NCBI GenBank assembly: GCA_018806985.1
Contig: JADANN010000018.1
Span: 528,501-592,500, forward strand
Length of the DNA: 64,000 nucleotides
Direction: 5' to 3'
From: Angiostrongylus vasorum
Lineage: Eukaryota > Nematoda > Chromadorea > Rhabditida > Metastrongylidae
Shown: piece by piece, positions 41,463 through 54,772 of the stretch
Layout: each line of letters starts with the position of its first letter
How positions within the stretch are numbered: the stretch's first letter is position 1
The notes under the pieces: generated by a model
What the model was told of the DNA's origin: nothing
Databases searched by the model: none
Seen by the model: only the letters and a program-made list of their open reading frames with translations
Made by a program: the position numbers and the translations under genes

Positions 41463-42929
41463 AAAATTCGAATCGAGAGTAACGAATTACTAGGAGACGA
41501 ACAACTAAGTTTTCATTTGCACCAATCAGAAGTAGGCCGTTGACCAACTTCTAATCTAAATGCATTGTTGAAGCTCATTTTCAGAAATGATCAGAATTAT
41601 CAGTGAAGTTCGAGTTTAGGAAAGCTGATAAAACTCTGTAATTAGTTCAATCTGAAGAAAATTGGACAGCAACATGTGGGCAAAACAATGAGGCCACACG
41701 TAAAACTAAAACAATAAAATCGGACATTTCATATGTACCAACTTAATAAAAGTCTCATTCAGCCAGCGTCTCGGCGCTTTCTTTTTCTTGAGAGCCGCTG
41801 TGATTTGAATCGATCGACCACAACCAATGGTTCTCACGATTTCGCTCTTCGTCGTCGCATTAAGTCGAATCTTCTGTTGTGGAGAACGGCTCGAACGAAA
41901 TTTCCCTACTCGCTGTTTTGTGTATCGGGACCGCAGCTTTATGCAGAATAGTTACTCATTTCTTGCCATCCATTTGGATTTGTTTCTACAGCGACGATCC
42001 AACCTGCATTAGTCCGGCATATATTAGTCATCGCATAGCGCATCAGTGTTCTTGAAAACTGACCGTCATTTAACTTTGACCTGAGCAATCAACATTTTCT
42101 TGGATTACTAGGCAAACACGAAAAAATAAACTTTAGTTTTCTGATAATTAAAAGGACTTGAGGGCTGTGAGTATGACATGGTTGTACAGGAAACCGAGAT
42201 CTGTCGGTCCTGGGACGTTTATAATATATATTTTAGTACTTACTAAATGTTAGTGCATTTATGTAACAAGGAGGCATTAGGTCGATTTTGCTTCTCATCT
42301 AACCTCATATTCGCTACCTGGAGATCCGCCACGTAGCCTTGCGACTGACTGGAGATTCCTCAACAAGGGAGATTCGTGGCTGGTTCTTATGTGGTGGAGA
42401 AAATCAGGAACGTCGTAGAGCATAGCGCATTCAACTAAGGAAATGAAGAATATTTGACATTTACCACCCAACAGTTGAACCACCTTAAGTAACACCGAGC
42501 CATCTCTGGCACCAGTCAATCAACATAAGGATTTCTAAGCATTCTTAACCATTTAAGATTTACCATTCCAATGATTTCTGGAGCAACTAGAACACACATT
42601 CTTATTAGTGAGAGCTTTCGCTATGAAATTTCTACTTTCCTTCTAAAAATCAATTCCTAATATTCTCACTCCTCAGTTTATTTTTTGGTGTTTATCGTCT
42701 CATCTTAATAGGTGGATTACTTAGTGTTCCATGCGATATGTTCTATTGACGTTATGAAGGCTTTCTTATCATTTTCTTTATACGACTTGTCTTTCACATC
42801 TACTATGCGGATCCTTGCACTTCTCACATTTGATTCAGTTTTCGCATTCGTCATGCAAGGTCTTTCAATTTTTAGCGCGTCGGTTCAGCTACTGCTTGAG
42901 GGATTTCTCCTTTTGTTATAAATCTCGTT
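41463..42929. other. unassigned stretch
   Basis: No repeat assigned. The minus-strand frame at 42295-42519 reads SLVECAMLYDVPDFLHHIR without domain support. Confidence 0.3.
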
Positions 42930-43140
42930 GAATGTAAGTCGAGTCAATTCTCGCTGCAGCCTTACGATAGCAGAGCAAGAGCGTTCCCACTTGAACTGCA
43001 CAGAGTGAACTTTTCTCAAACACGTCCGATACCAATTTCCCGACGTCGGAGGGATAAGAGGCTTGGTAAGCCCAAGGGGGATTGAGCGAGCACAATACTC
43101 TTGATGATTGGCATCAATACCACAGCGCTACCCACCACTT
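42930..43140 (-). mobile_element. SINE-F4 copy (minus)
   Basis: On the minus strand GTGGTGGGTAGCGCTGTGGTATTGATGCC is the head and GCTCGCTCAATCCCCC the eroded B box. The central domain is clear (GGGAAATTGGTATCGGACGTG). GAATTGACTCGACTTACATTCAACGAGA ends the recognisable part. Confidence 0.85.
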
Positions 43141-43142
43141 TT

Positions 43143-43574
43143 TTACCAACTGTACAAAAAATAACAGAAGCGACTTGTTGTCAAGTAATTCTCGCTATTT
43201 TCGTTTTTTGAAGCTTCATGCTTGCGAGGACGAAACAGTGCTGACCTGATGACAATCTGATAAACCGCCGCCACTTCGAAGGGAGTGCAAGTGGTGTTCC
43301 GCGACATCTCGCGACGGACGACATCTTCGGATAGCAGCAGAGTTGGGAGTGGTGTCTTGCCGCCTACTTCATTCCATCTTCGCTTTTTGCTCGGATGGTC
43401 AACCTGTTTCCATGCACGTAATTCGTGATAAATCCTCAGTGAGCACCCTGTGCATCTTTTTCTTATTGAGCTTTTTCGGTCCATCTTCCACCAATTTTTT
43501 ATCGTTTCAATTTTCATACTTTCAGAATTGTGGTCGACTGCACTATTTTCAACTTTGAGATCAAGTCGATCCAT
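43143..43574 (-). CDS. 143-codon ATG open frame, unknown product
   Basis: This is an ATG-to-stop frame on the minus strand just beyond an F4 copy. It is hydrophilic and basic (KKRRWNEVGGK mid-protein). The run SEDVVRREMSRNTTCTPFEVAAVY uses C/G-ending codons unlike the surrounding AT-rich DNA. A TTTATCAG acceptor-like and an ATCAG/GTCAGC donor-like string occur inside, so the true structure could be spliced. No domain is recognised; it remains compatible with chance. Confidence 0.22.
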   Translation of the reverse strand: MDRLDLKVENSAVDHNSESMKIETIKNWWKMDRKSSIRKRCTGCSLRIYHELRAWKQVDHPSKKRRWNEVGGKTPLPTLLLSEDVVRREMSRNTTCTPFEVAAVYQIVIRSALFRPRKHEASKNENSENYLTTSRFCYFLYSW

Positions 43575-44019
43575 GAAAAGAAAAAACCTGGCACTTCCAT
43601 TACCACGGTACTCGCTTCTCCACTGACAAGCGATCGAGAACTATAATGATCCGCGATGACCCTAAGCAGGCATTCTTATTCCTCGATAATTGGACAACAA
43701 GTACACCGATCACAAGTACGGTCAACGCCCGAAGTATTATACATGGTTGCTACTTGGTAGAAACGCTTTCTTCGAAAGTGAACGGTTCCATAGGATTCAT
43801 GCAGGGTCAAAGAACTTACTTCTGAACGATCTTGACAAACCAATCTTTTCTTTTTCGGATCACATACTTTTTCAACAGAAATCAAAATTCTTTAAACTAC
43901 AAGCTGGTTTCCTGGAGAAATTTAGTCTTCTTCATTCGTCAAAGCTCATATGCTGAATTCTCTGAGTGATGTTTTACTTGTTAAGCAAGATTGTCGCTAA
44001 CCCTCACACATTAGAAAGA

Positions 44020-44095
44020 GGTTGCCGTGTTAATACCCCGTACTTTGGTAGCGATTCCTGGCATAGATTTACTTTTTAATAGTTGAGATTCCGTT
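44020..44095 (-). mobile_element. F2 relic
   Basis: CCGTACTTTGGTAGCGATTCCTGGCATAGATTTACTTTTTAATAG follows the F2 segment CGGTGGTGGATCCTGGCATTGGTTTACTCTTAGC with many substitutions. Flanking F2 blocks are not recognisable. Confidence 0.45.
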
Positions 44096-44851
44096 TCATT
44101 GCTATTTTGACACAGTTGACACATATCAACAGCCCAACCCGTTCTGTATTCGTAAATCGTATAGAGCATATTCGATGGCAGAAAAAAAAGGAATTTCGGC
44201 TTTAAAGTAGTTGAATTTGCACCAGTCCAAACCACTGAAAGTGGTAGTTTCGAAGCTTCGCTGAACTGCTAGCTCTTAATGCATGGTGAAGGTGAACCAG
44301 CGATTCCTCCGTATCAAAAAATTGGCACGTTTCTAAGTAGTTCTTAAGCAGTATAGCTTTTAAGATTTGCAAAGTAAACCACAGCGTTTTATGGAAAATG
44401 TTATTTTTTTATTTGGAGTTATTGTATATCTAGCACCAGATGACGGAGGTTTTCCCCGGTCTGTGAATCGTTCAGCTTCTTGAAATCGCTAGTCAATGAC
44501 GGTTATTCAACTACATACATCCTTGCTTGTTATGATGATACTTTACTATTTCAAAAACTCTAAATGATCGTCCAAACAGAAGACCTAGAACACGTTTTTT
44601 AATCCGTGGCGCACTGGCGTACTCAGTGTAGTTGGATTGTTTTCGAGACATCTATCACGTTAACACATACTCTTCTCATCCTCAATTTTTGGAAGGCCGC
44701 TTTTAAATATAATGTTCTATGGGTTAAGAATAGAGTAGGTAAAAAGAGTCGAAACAAACCGCTGACCAAGTGAAGTACCAGCATGGTCAACTTGCTTGGT
44801 TGTCCCCAAGAGCACAACTTCTGTTTCAGTTGCTTTCTTCATCATCCGATT

Positions 44852-45046
44852 TCAGATCCAGTAACAGCCTTCGGTTGCGTTGACGAAACCAAGCCATTGA
44901 ATGAAGTCTATATTCGTGAATGGTAGCGTATCAAGTGGTCGTTTATCAGTATATGTACTATTGTGAGTGAACAGGTGAATTAATAAGTGTTCCCGTAAAT
45001 AATGACGGTTATGGATGGCTCGGCAAGAAGCACATATGCAACTCAA
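44852..45046 (-). CDS. open frame with zinc-finger-like spacing
   Basis: The minus frame reads SCICASCRAIHNRHYLREHLLIH. This gives C-x2-C, then L-x-x-H-x3-H, but with one residue fewer between Cys and His than a classical C2H2 finger and without the conserved aromatic. There is no second finger or linker. Probably coincidental. Confidence 0.12.
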   Translation of the reverse strand: MSCICASCRAIHNRHYLREHLLIHLFTHNSTYTDKRPLDTLPFTNIDFIQWLGFVNATEGCYWI

Positions 45047-46465
45047 TGACGTTGTTTGAGTAGAAGTGCATTAAGAGGCTTCAATCCAATCGATCTTAGC
45101 TGGGAGCTTTTATTACAAAAAGCGATGCTGTTTGGCTAGCTGTCCAGGCACTCGAGAGAGCGTTGTGTGCATTTCAAAGGTCAACTGGTATTTGGCGAGC
45201 TGCTAGCACCAGCATGTTAGCCTCATTCTATACTTGCGCCTTTCGTTCTCAAGTGCATAACTGTAACCCCGAGCACATCCAGAAACCTTTGTGGAGCCAT
45301 AGGCCTCAAACTACTCACTTTTAACCCGTAACACATTGGCCGACAGTTGGCTATGTTCGATCAACATGTCTAGCAACTTACTTCCACTATTTAAAATACC
45401 ACGAACTCTACTTTTTTCTCATCATATCTTAGCTGTAAAAATTAAGCAGTCCACTTCCTCAAACCCAACTCGTGCAAAGTGTTCGTCTTGTAGGACCACT
45501 GTAGATACTTTTCTTCGTTTTTATTCTGTGACAGTGAAGTTGAATGAAGAATTGATTCGGGGTAATTGTCATTTCGGTGTACTTTTTAGTTAGTTATTTA
45601 CACGTAATCTACGTCCCATAATCCAGGTTCTTCCGCACACTTATTTGCGCAAACCTACCACATTTTAAAGTATCGTCCACTTCTTGACTTCTACGAACCT
45701 CTGAGGCTCACATTGCGAAACGAAGAACTCCTTCTACGTTCAGAAAAGGAAGGTAATACTATCGCCACCCATTTGTCAAACCGATAACACCGATTTTTCC
45801 GTCAAAATTGCGACCATGGAAAGAAATGGGTCATGCTAGTTATGCGTATAGTGAGATTCTTCATAAATTTCTCTCGTCTTTTTCTTTTTACCTGCTCCAC
45901 ATCATCACCTTTCCACTAAGCAGACGATTTCCATTGGGGAGTCATCTGAGAAACAAGCGGTCATGTCAGCTCTTTCTTTTCATTGCACTCTTCGAAAGGG
46001 TCATTACTCATTGCCATGTGCGACAAGGGAGCCCCATGTCTTATCGTTAGGTGTAAATCAGACCGTAACACTTAACGTCGCCAACTTTTTTGACATAGTA
46101 AATTACGCCCATGCTGGCCACACTCCCTCGTTAAAAAACGTTCCCATCGGAAGGACAGTACTGATAAGAAAAACCATAGAAAACTCAACATGGGAAATCC
46201 GGCAACTATTTATGAAAGAGCGAGTAATTTTTTTCTTCATGCTCTTGGTCGATCAGTGAAGCGTAGCGTTTTAGGAGGAATACTGAACTTGTATTATTCT
46301 AAGTGACTGAAGTAGCACCAATGTATCCATAAGGACAAATCTGCTCAACGGCTAAATTTTTTTGAACCGCTGTGTCGGTGAAATTAGTTTTTAGTAGTCT
46401 AAGACACGGATCAACCAAGCAATCAAGTGAATTCTTTCTTCTTCACTGCTTTTCGTTTCGCTTCA

Positions 46466-46632
46466 GGTATGAAAACAAATAATGTTCAAAATTATAAAGA
46501 GGGAATCAAAGAATACTTTGCCTACCTGAAAAGTACTTTTCCTGGTGGTGTGCACAGCAGTTCGAACTCCGATAACATCTTCTGCGAGTGTAAATTAAAG
46601 ACTTTAGAAAACGATCCAAAACAAACAAGGTG
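46466..46632 (+). CDS. possible internal exon
   Basis: The segment is preceded by a textbook acceptor (TTTCGTTTCGCTTCAG, ending about 46465) and closed by AACAAG/GTGAAG (about 46632). The frame reads MKTNNVQNYKEGIKEYFAYLKS and continues with FPGGVHSSSNSDNIFCECK. It is hydrophilic, non-repetitive and with balanced codons. No family is recognised. Confidence 0.3.
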
Positions 46633-47022
46633 AAGTGCGACCTTGCCCACTAATGTTGCCTTCGATAGCGAAATGATCATTTTTGCGGATCGATTTCTAC
46701 TTCTCCTATCGCTCTAAAGCAGGCTATGAATTTCCTAAAATGTTGTATTCTTTTTGGAATTTGTTTGTGATTGGAAGTTTTGAAGATTTGGATCGGGAAC
46801 TTCGTACAGAAAAAAATCGGAAAATGTCCAAAATTTTGGAATTCCCAACGTAATCGTGGCAGTCACAAGCACCAACGGTGCCAGTAGAGCGATTCGCTAG
46901 GTCCAGCCGACAAAATCCTACTCGTTGAACCGTTTTTGCCTTACAAGTCACGAAACTCGACGAAAAGCAGCAGGACGATTCGTTGGCTCCAGAAGATCGG
47001 AAATGGATCGTGGTTGGATTAG

Positions 47023-47238
47023 AACTTGTGCGACGCCGGAAGGCACCTTTATATTCTAACGACTCTAAATTCAAATGATAAACACGCAAGTTTTGACTTG
47101 AAAGGCGGAATCACTATCGGGCCCACACGCAATGGAGTCATTGTGCATAGCTGGGAAACAATGGGGGGAACAGATCCATTAGGGGATCCCAACAACTCAT
47201 ATCATGTCGGTTGCCAGGATACGTTTAAGAGATGGTGA
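47023..47238 (+). CDS. possible terminal exon
   Basis: GGATTAG just before 47023 can serve as an acceptor. The frame reads NLCDAGRHLYILTTLNSND, then FDLKGGITIGPTRNGVIVHS and NNSYHVGCQDTFKRW, ending at TGA, with an alternative donor AGATG/GTGAAG overlapping the end. It lies 390 bp after the exon-like 46466-46632 on the same strand. Other frames just upstream are also open, which weakens the case. Confidence 0.28.
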   Translation, partial: NLCDAGRHLYILTTLNSNDKHASFDLKGGITIGPTRNGVIVHSWETMGGTDPLGDPNNSYHVGCQDTFKRW

Positions 47239-47574
47239 AGAGATAAAACAATTTTCGGTGTTTGTTTCTCTAAATTGTTGAAAGTCTTACGGTAAATAAT
47301 TTATATGATTGAAAAAAAATCAATACCTTCATCGATGTTTCCTAGCTCTGTTTTCGTGATGAAATGCTTGTGATTCCCCCGCTTTTTTTAAAAGAACTAC
47401 TGAAATGCATGGGAGAAAGATTAGAAAGAGCTCACTATTCTTCCATAAAGGTGATTTGATAAACCTTATAGAACCCACAAGATAAGAATCGGGGACGTTA
47501 CGCCTTATCACTCCAAATAAAAGTAAGAGTGACAATGCGAGATTAGACATCAAAATTATGTGAGATCATCGTGC

Positions 47575-47865
47575 ATGACGAACCGCATGAACATCATCAC
47601 CAACCACGTTCTCTTCACTGACGGTCAGCTACACGGCCACCACCTCAGTGGTCCACTTTCTTGGCCTTCATCTGACATCATTGACCCAATCGTCTCCTAT
47701 GCTGGGTTCTACGGACTAATTCGCTTGAAGAGTGTTTCCTACGCAATGAAACGATATTCTAAACTTCTTATGAGTCCACTTCTATGTTTCAAGAAGCTTC
47801 CCCAGATGACACAGCATCATCTGTTCAGTGCATTCCTTTCTTCGCAGCCTTTATTAAAGCAGTAG
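47575..47865 (+). CDS. small open frame with coding-like codon use
   Basis: Starting at an ATG near 47575, the frame runs to TAG at 47863-47865. Codons such as AAC ATC ATC ACC AAC CAC and GAC ATC ATT GAC show a C-ending preference unlike the AT-rich flanks. The predicted peptide contains FTDGQLHGHHLSGPLSW and is otherwise unknown to me. It could be an exon, a retrocopy fragment or chance. Confidence 0.3.
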   Translation: MTNRMNIITNHVLFTDGQLHGHHLSGPLSWPSSDIIDPIVSYAGFYGLIRLKSVSYAMKRYSKLLMSPLLCFKKLPQMTQHHLFSAFLSSQPLLKQ

Positions 47866-50800
47866 AATTTTTTGTAGAACATTTGATAAGGTGGATTTTT
47901 ACAACTAGCAGTGGCAAATTTGCTTAAAAAGCGAGAATTGAAGGGCAGGGTTTGCAAACGAGTGCCTGGATGGTTCGGCCGACTTGCGAATGCGGTCCAC
48001 TCCCGTTTCATGCTGTGACGCAATATTGCTCAATACGTCGCCGGCTGGTCGAGCTGCACCTGTTGGCCACTGCCTGATCATCATTGCGTTCACTCTCGGA
48101 TTCCCATCCAGCACAACAATGATCGTCTCGCTTCCGGTTTATTTGATTAGTAGTACGAGCAGCTTCTCGTTTTAATTCGCCTTTCCTTTCTGCCGAAGTT
48201 AAAACACAGAGAAACTTCAATTTCAAATGATTCAGCGCTACTTCTTCATGCCTTCTTTGTTTTCAAAAAAGTTTACCATATAGTATTCGTATCCTCATCT
48301 TTGTCGTTGGTTTCTGCTTCCATTCGTATTATTCTACCAGCATATAAATTCTAAGTGCTGGAGATCATAATAACTGCAGAAGTGATTGGACTCACAAAAC
48401 TCGTCAGCATATCAGTTTTATCGTTATCTTGTGATTTCGGTTCTTCTCTAGCGAGAAACAAGCCTATATTTTACTTCAGATATAAAAGTACAAGTATTAA
48501 CTCATTCATGTTTTACCCATTAGTACTTTCAGCTGATATCCGCCTACGTCAGATCCGAAGCAACTAACTGGAGTGCCTCGTTTCGTTATTGGTCAATCAC
48601 ATCTAGTTGGTACATCTTTTTCATGGACCGCTGAATGAACATTGTTAAAAGAATGTCCATATAGAGCAGTCACGACAATATCACAAGTGCAAACCTCCCC
48701 TTGCTGCCGTCACTGTCATTCTGAATGTACTAGTCTCACGTTTAAACTGACACCGTCCTTGGCGCGGTTATCGCCTTAGTAATTCCGTATTATGTGTACT
48801 GCCGTTGGAAAGCTTTGGGCTCTTTGAACTTCACAGTAATCGTAGTTGTTGTAGTGTCTCTCCAATGTTCTCTATTGAAGTGGTTCAATCATGTGACCAA
48901 CAGGGAATTGAGCCGGCTCCATTATTTGAACAGCTGATATGCCTGTATTGTCTTTTAGCTTAAATGCTTTGGATGCGAAAACATATCGCAAGTTGGAAAA
49001 CAGATCTGTTCCCTACCGCTTTTTAGGAAAATCATTCAGGCGCCTTCATTGCCTACCTAGTAGGTGTTAGGCCACTAGATTCGACTACCACCTGAGAATA
49101 CTTCGGACACATTTTTACAACGCACTACCTTCCCAACCTGGTTTTTTCTCGAGATTTTCTTTGTGCCAAGATATTTTTAAACACAATATACTTATAACAG
49201 TTGATTTTAGAGTAATAGATTGGATCAACATCTGCTTACATCACTGGATGTCGCTTCGAGTGGGAATAAGTACTCCACTGGTTTGTTGTACATATGGCGC
49301 ATCACCGTCCAACCCATTCCCAGACAAAGCCATATACGAAGTTCGTTTTCATAAATAAAAGTGCGAATTCAATTTTTTTCACGGAGACCCCCTTTGTTTT
49401 TTCCATCAGTGTTTATATGAACTTGTATGATTTCCTTTACTGGGTCACATCCACCAAATAATTCCGAGGTTCGTCTGCTGGATAAATTTCACAGTGAAGA
49501 GAACTGTTTTGCAATCTTTTGCCGGCTGTTTATTTCGAAATTCGAGTGATTCGATGGATTTTTAGAGGCAGCAATCGCATATCGCTGATGGATGTGGGGA
49601 TTACGCTCCGGAACATTCCAGCAATAGCTCACAACTGCCATTCAAATCAGATGCCATGAGGATAATGCATGCCCAGCTAGAAAAGGTGAGCCAAGCAATC
49701 TCAGCGCCATTTCATATGGGATTTAATACTTCATCTACATTTGACTGATAGAATTACTAGTAGAAATAAGAATAGTTTTTCGGTGCTCACCAATCCAAAG
49801 GTTTCGGAAAACGCGGTCTCGATTTTGTCGACTAGACTTGCTTTTGGCTTTTTCGGTGAAAAAAAGCCTTGCTTTGACTGGTGCAAAAGTGCCAGGGTAG
49901 TCCTACGAATGTTTTCAGATCAACGCTGTGGTGTCTGACACCGATTAAGATACAAATAATTCGTTATAGCCTTCATTTTCCAAGTACTTATGCTAGTCAA
50001 TGAATATTCCTCCGCGGTGTTGACAAATGATGAATTCGAGTTTTCCACATCCTTCTCGGAACGTTCTTGACATTTGCAAAATTAATTTTAGCTATCGGTG
50101 TCTTCGAACTCGATAAAATATGTACGAAAACTGCATTCGATGTCATAATTATTTTAAAAAATGTATTCCATTTGAAACCGTTTTGACACTTAGGTCATAA
50201 AAATAAATATCATCGCGCATCGGAACTAAGTCGGTCGGAGTAATTTCACTCTCATACCGAGTGGAAAATTCCGTTCTCCACATTCTCCTTCTTTGGAAAT
50301 GCTTATTCCACTAGATAAAGAACGGTTTCGAAATAAAGCTATCACTTCGGCCACATTAAAACATCCGAAAAGAAAATCGAATCTTTTGACGAGCAGCCAT
50401 GAAATGTCAGTCTAAACGTCGGCGGCAAGGCCTTCAAAGGATGGTCGTTTCACTATACAACTATGTGTACAGGGGAAAGTGTTGATGGAATGCTTTTATG
50501 GTGAAGAAGAAAAAAAATAGATCTTTTAGAGGGAACATAAGTGGGTGCATTGAGGAGCATGGCGAGCTCAAATAGGGACACACCAGTAAGTCATGCCGTC
50601 AACTGTCGTGGACCTATTGGGGTCTTCATCCAAACAATATTGAATCCGGTTTGAATTGAAGGGCGTAGTTTGGGAAGAAAAAAATTGCCTACAAGGAGGC
50701 AGACAGCCCTTTGCTTCTCTAGAATCTACTCTCACTATACAACTACTCATTCGATCCTCGGTCACTTCTTTTCACAATTTCACAACTTTCCCATCTATAT

Positions 50801-51317
50801 TTCTTTTCATTTCTTACTTCCGCTCAAACAAAGAAGAATGCAGTCATAATATGCATAAATTTGAACATGGAACATGGCCCATTGCAACCATCAAATTTAA
50901 CAGTAAAACCCAGATACAACTTATCAATGTATAAAAATTAAATCCGAATGATTCTATGCTATGCCTTTGCACGAAGATATTCCCGAAAGCGGTGGAAAAC
51001 ACCTTGAATATTTAGGTTTACATAGCAGAAGCTTCGCTGCTGAAGGATTTGGAAGAGTGCAATAATCCTCTGGATCTGGAGCATGCGATTGATGGCCTTA
51101 ATCGTTTGAGGATTGTCGAGGCCGATATGCAAAGGCTGTTATTAGCCCACGTGAGTCAGTGATCGTCTCCGATCTAATCTGGGCAGAAAGCCAATAAATG
51201 TCATAGATTTCGATGGGAGCTAAAGAACAGTGTTCAATTTTAGACAGCAAGTAACTTGCCATTAAGTATAAAATGCGAAGTGGAAAGTGACAAACATGCG
51301 TTCTAACAAGAATTATA

Positions 51318-51655
51318 ACAACAAATGTAATGCAACCACAATGATCCTGAGATCTTTGCAAAAGTCCGGACCGTACGTGTATTTTCGCGGGCTAACCTGT
51401 TCACCACCAGACCATGCGGTTCCTTCGTTTCACCTGTCTCTCAACTAATTCTATCGATCAGTGCCATCAGCAATCACCCGTCAACGGGATTGATCTGGGG
51501 AGCACAAATCGGCAACCAACCCAGTTAAGCTGAGGCTGTAGCGGTCGTTGCCCACCGCAAACACCTGCGGTCTGGAGTTTTGCAAATGTCTCAGCATCGC
51601 TGTGGTTGCGTCACACATAATACCTTGCCATGAATGGTAATAAAAAAGTTGATAT
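51318..51655. mobile_element. F3 foldback element, both arms
   Basis: The left arm (51333-51540) has GCAACCACAATGATCCTGAGAT, a mutated hairpin, CTAACCTGTTCACCACCAGA and the CCCGTCAACGGGATTGATC centre. The spacer is AACCCAGTTAAGCTGAGGC. The right inverted arm (51550-51655) has CCGCAAACACCTGCGG, CAAATGTCTCAGCATCGCTGTGG and ACATAATACCTTGCCATGAATGG. The arrangement (full arm, spacer, partial arm) matches 60778-61190. Confidence 0.88.
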
Positions 51656-52462
<807 letters not shown>

Positions 52463-52473
52463 TTGAGATGAAA

Positions 52474-52757
52474 GGCGCGTGTGGCGCAGTGGTTGGAAGT
52501 GCCACTGCGACACACACGTGGAATCGATCCCCCGCACCCATGGCCCCCCAAGCCTTCCATCCTCCGGGGTCGGCAAATTGGTACCAAACTTGTCTGGGAG
52601 GATAGCAGCACTGGCTCGACACATCGATAGGCCACCGCGAGTCATTGTAAAGGCCAGATATACATTCAGTCACCTCAAACGTTACTTAATGAAGTCAGAA
52701 TGCATGGCGCATCCCTCAAGGATTGATCAACGCCGAGAGCTTTATCCTTTATCCTTT
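52474..52757 (+). mobile_element. SINE-F1 inserted into the tail of an F2
   Basis: Full F1 with TGGCGCAGTGG A box and GGAATCGATCCCCCG at the B-box position, ending TTATCCTTTATCCTTT. ATATACTTG flanks both sides (about 52457-52466 before, 52760-52768 after), and this string is itself F2 tail sequence, so F1 appears to have landed in the F2 tail. Confidence 0.92.
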
Positions 52758-52759
52758 GA

Positions 52760-53143
52760 TATACTTGGATACTTGATGGCCAGTCCCTCACTGCTTATGC
52801 GAGCCTCAGCATAATCTCCATTTTTCCGGAATTTTGCTGGATTAGCCATTGTGGTTCCCTGGATGCCTGGGGTCAGCCAGGCCAAAGTCTGCCGCAGATC
52901 GTCACCACCACAGGTATTCGCTGCCCTTGTGGATCGTAGGGAGTTTTGTCACCATGCGACTAGTTTGGTCCCAGGATGGTAATGAATCCTTCTATTGGTT
53001 TACTCTTAGCTGCGCTTCCAGGTGGAAAGGCCGGAATCTTTTCCAGCTTGGAAGACCCTGCCAAGCGGGTGAGTCCCCGCTGTTCATCGCACCCCGCCAA
53101 CCCGGAACACCTCCTAGCCATGATGACGCAGTAAACCGTTGGA

Positions 53144-53147
<4 letters not shown>
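52760..53147 (-). mobile_element. F2 retroposon copy H in a TA tract
   Basis: Tail heptamers ATACTTGGATACTTGATGG are at the left and the head, ending GTAAACCGTTGGAGG, at the right against TA. It is more diverged than copies C, F and G (for example TTTGGTCCCAGGATGG where others have TTTGATACCAGGACGG). The GGCGGGG/CCCCGC region replaces the usual hairpin. Confidence 0.9.

Positions 53148-53200
<53 letters not shown>
53146..53200. repeat. (TA)n array at the F2 head
   Basis: About 52 bp of TA directly abutting the F2 5' end, as at 28187. Confidence 0.96.
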
Positions 53201-53201
<1 letters not shown>

Positions 53202-53366
53202 GTATGTACTTACACAGTGTAATATGTATTTTTGAAGATACTTTTATTCGTTTTTTCGAGTTGTGAAAAACAACCTCAGTTTAAAAAGTTTCATTTTATG
53301 TTTTCTGCGTATTCAATCGTTCAAAATAGATCAAATAGTTCGGAATATAAGATTGGACGGGGTATA

Positions 53367-53721
53367 AAAAAGGATAAAGCTCTCGGCATTGATCAATCCC
53401 TGAGGGATGCGCCATGCACTCGACTTCATTAGGTATTAGTGGAGGTGACTGAATGCATATCTGGCCTTTGCAGTGACCCGCGGTGGGCTACCGATGTATC
53501 CAGCCAGTGCTGCTATTTTCCCAGACAAGTCCGGTATCAATGTGCCGACCCTGGAGGGACGAAGGCTTGATGGGCCATGGGCGCGTAGATCGATTCCACG
53601 TGTGTGTCGCAGTGGCACCTCCAACCGCTGCGTTACACGCACCCTTGGACGAGATATAACACGAAAAAACTATTTTTGGTCTTGAGAGAAAAATCGTCGT
53701 GGCAGGACAAAAAAATGTTGC
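53367..53721 (-). mobile_element. SINE-F1 with the shared 5' extension (minus)
   Basis: The F1 body is 53367-53645 (on the minus strand GGGTGCGTGTAACGCAGCGG, so the A box is mutated). Bases 53646-53721 on the same strand carry the extension found at 35876-35947, with CTCAAGACCAAAAATAG and CGTGTTATATCTCGTCC conserved. Divergence in the extension is similar to that in the SINE. Confidence 0.92.
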
Positions 53722-54497
53722 GTCTCTATTCTAATTTATAGGGCTCACTGCTATCTGAGGTATGTTCGCCGGAATTCGTAAGGCTTTTTCTCGGCCATGT
53801 GTTTATGCGTCGATAACAATTCATATCGTCCAAAATGTCTTGGTTTGAGAAGAAAAGAAACTGCAACTACGAAGCGAGTTTGCTGTCGGTGAAACTTCAG
53901 TTCTTGAAAGGCTTTTAAAAACTAAGCAGCGACGAATTAGAGCTCTTCCGAAAATCATTTCGTGGCAGTGCCTATGCTCTCACTCAACTTCAACTAGGAT
54001 ATGACCTGTCGAAAACCTAACATAGGTTTTTTCTGTACTTTTCCCTACAATGCTAAGATCTTATGTGACGTAATTCTATAAAACTATCAATTCTAAACTA
54101 AAGGCATTATGCGAACTCTTGCATACTTGAATGTCCTTTACACGTAAGGGTGAGATCCATCTACAAATTCAAAGATAGGATGTCCTTTTACTGTTTTGTG
54201 ATGTTGTGAAGGTCACAATTGCGACTCCGTCGTACGTGACTACTTTTCCACTATGTTCTGATTTTTGTGACATCAATATGTTACTGCATGTAGTCGACAC
54301 AGTCTTGACTCATCACTTCGGAATTTTGTATGGGACAGAAATAAGTCAAAAAATATTCCCTATAGATGGTTCATTTCTACTATTATACAGAGAGAATTCT
54401 TTGAAATTTCATTGAGTTTCACGAAATCTCCGTGCTACATATTAACACTAGCGGTGTTGGAGAATGTCCATGCGTAGTTCATTTTTTGTTTCGTTGA
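53722..54497. other. unassigned stretch
   Basis: No recognised element. Confidence 0.3.
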
Positions 54498-54772
54498 GGC
54501 GCGTGTGGCGCAGTGGTCGGAGGTGCTCTGCAACAACACACACGTGGAATCGATCCCCGCGCCCATGGCCCAGGAAGCCTTCCATGCCTCTGGAGTTGGC
54601 AAATTGGTATCAAACTTGTCTGGGAGGATAGCAGCACTGGCTCGATACATCGGTAGGCCACCGCGAGTCATTGTAAAGGCCAGATATGCATTCATTCACC
54701 TCCAAACGATGCTCAATGAAGTCGAATGCATGGAGCATCCCTCAGGGATTGATCAACGCCGAGAGCTTTATC
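54498..54772 (+). mobile_element. SINE-F1 full copy
   Basis: 275 bp, the same length as the TSD-bounded copy at 13882. The A box is TGGCGCAGTGG and the B-box position GGAATCGATCCCCGC. The tail is replaced after GAGCTTTATC by ATTTTTTTC. The flanks show only a vague TTCATTTTTT similarity. Confidence 0.95.

Larger units (their letters stand above)
44096..51317. other. long repeat-poor interval
   Basis: Over 7 kb I find no F1-F4 copy, PLE piece or TA array, the longest such gap in the window. The plus strand is T/C-rich in many places (for example 45370-45560 and 50700-50830), as introns often are. The few exon-like segments at 46.4-47.9 kb lie here. If the window overlaps a gene, this is the best place to look. 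Confidence 0.4.

Noticed and set aside
44852..45046. C2H2 zinc-finger gene
   Set aside because: Cys-His spacing is one residue short, the aromatic is missing, and only one possible finger is present.
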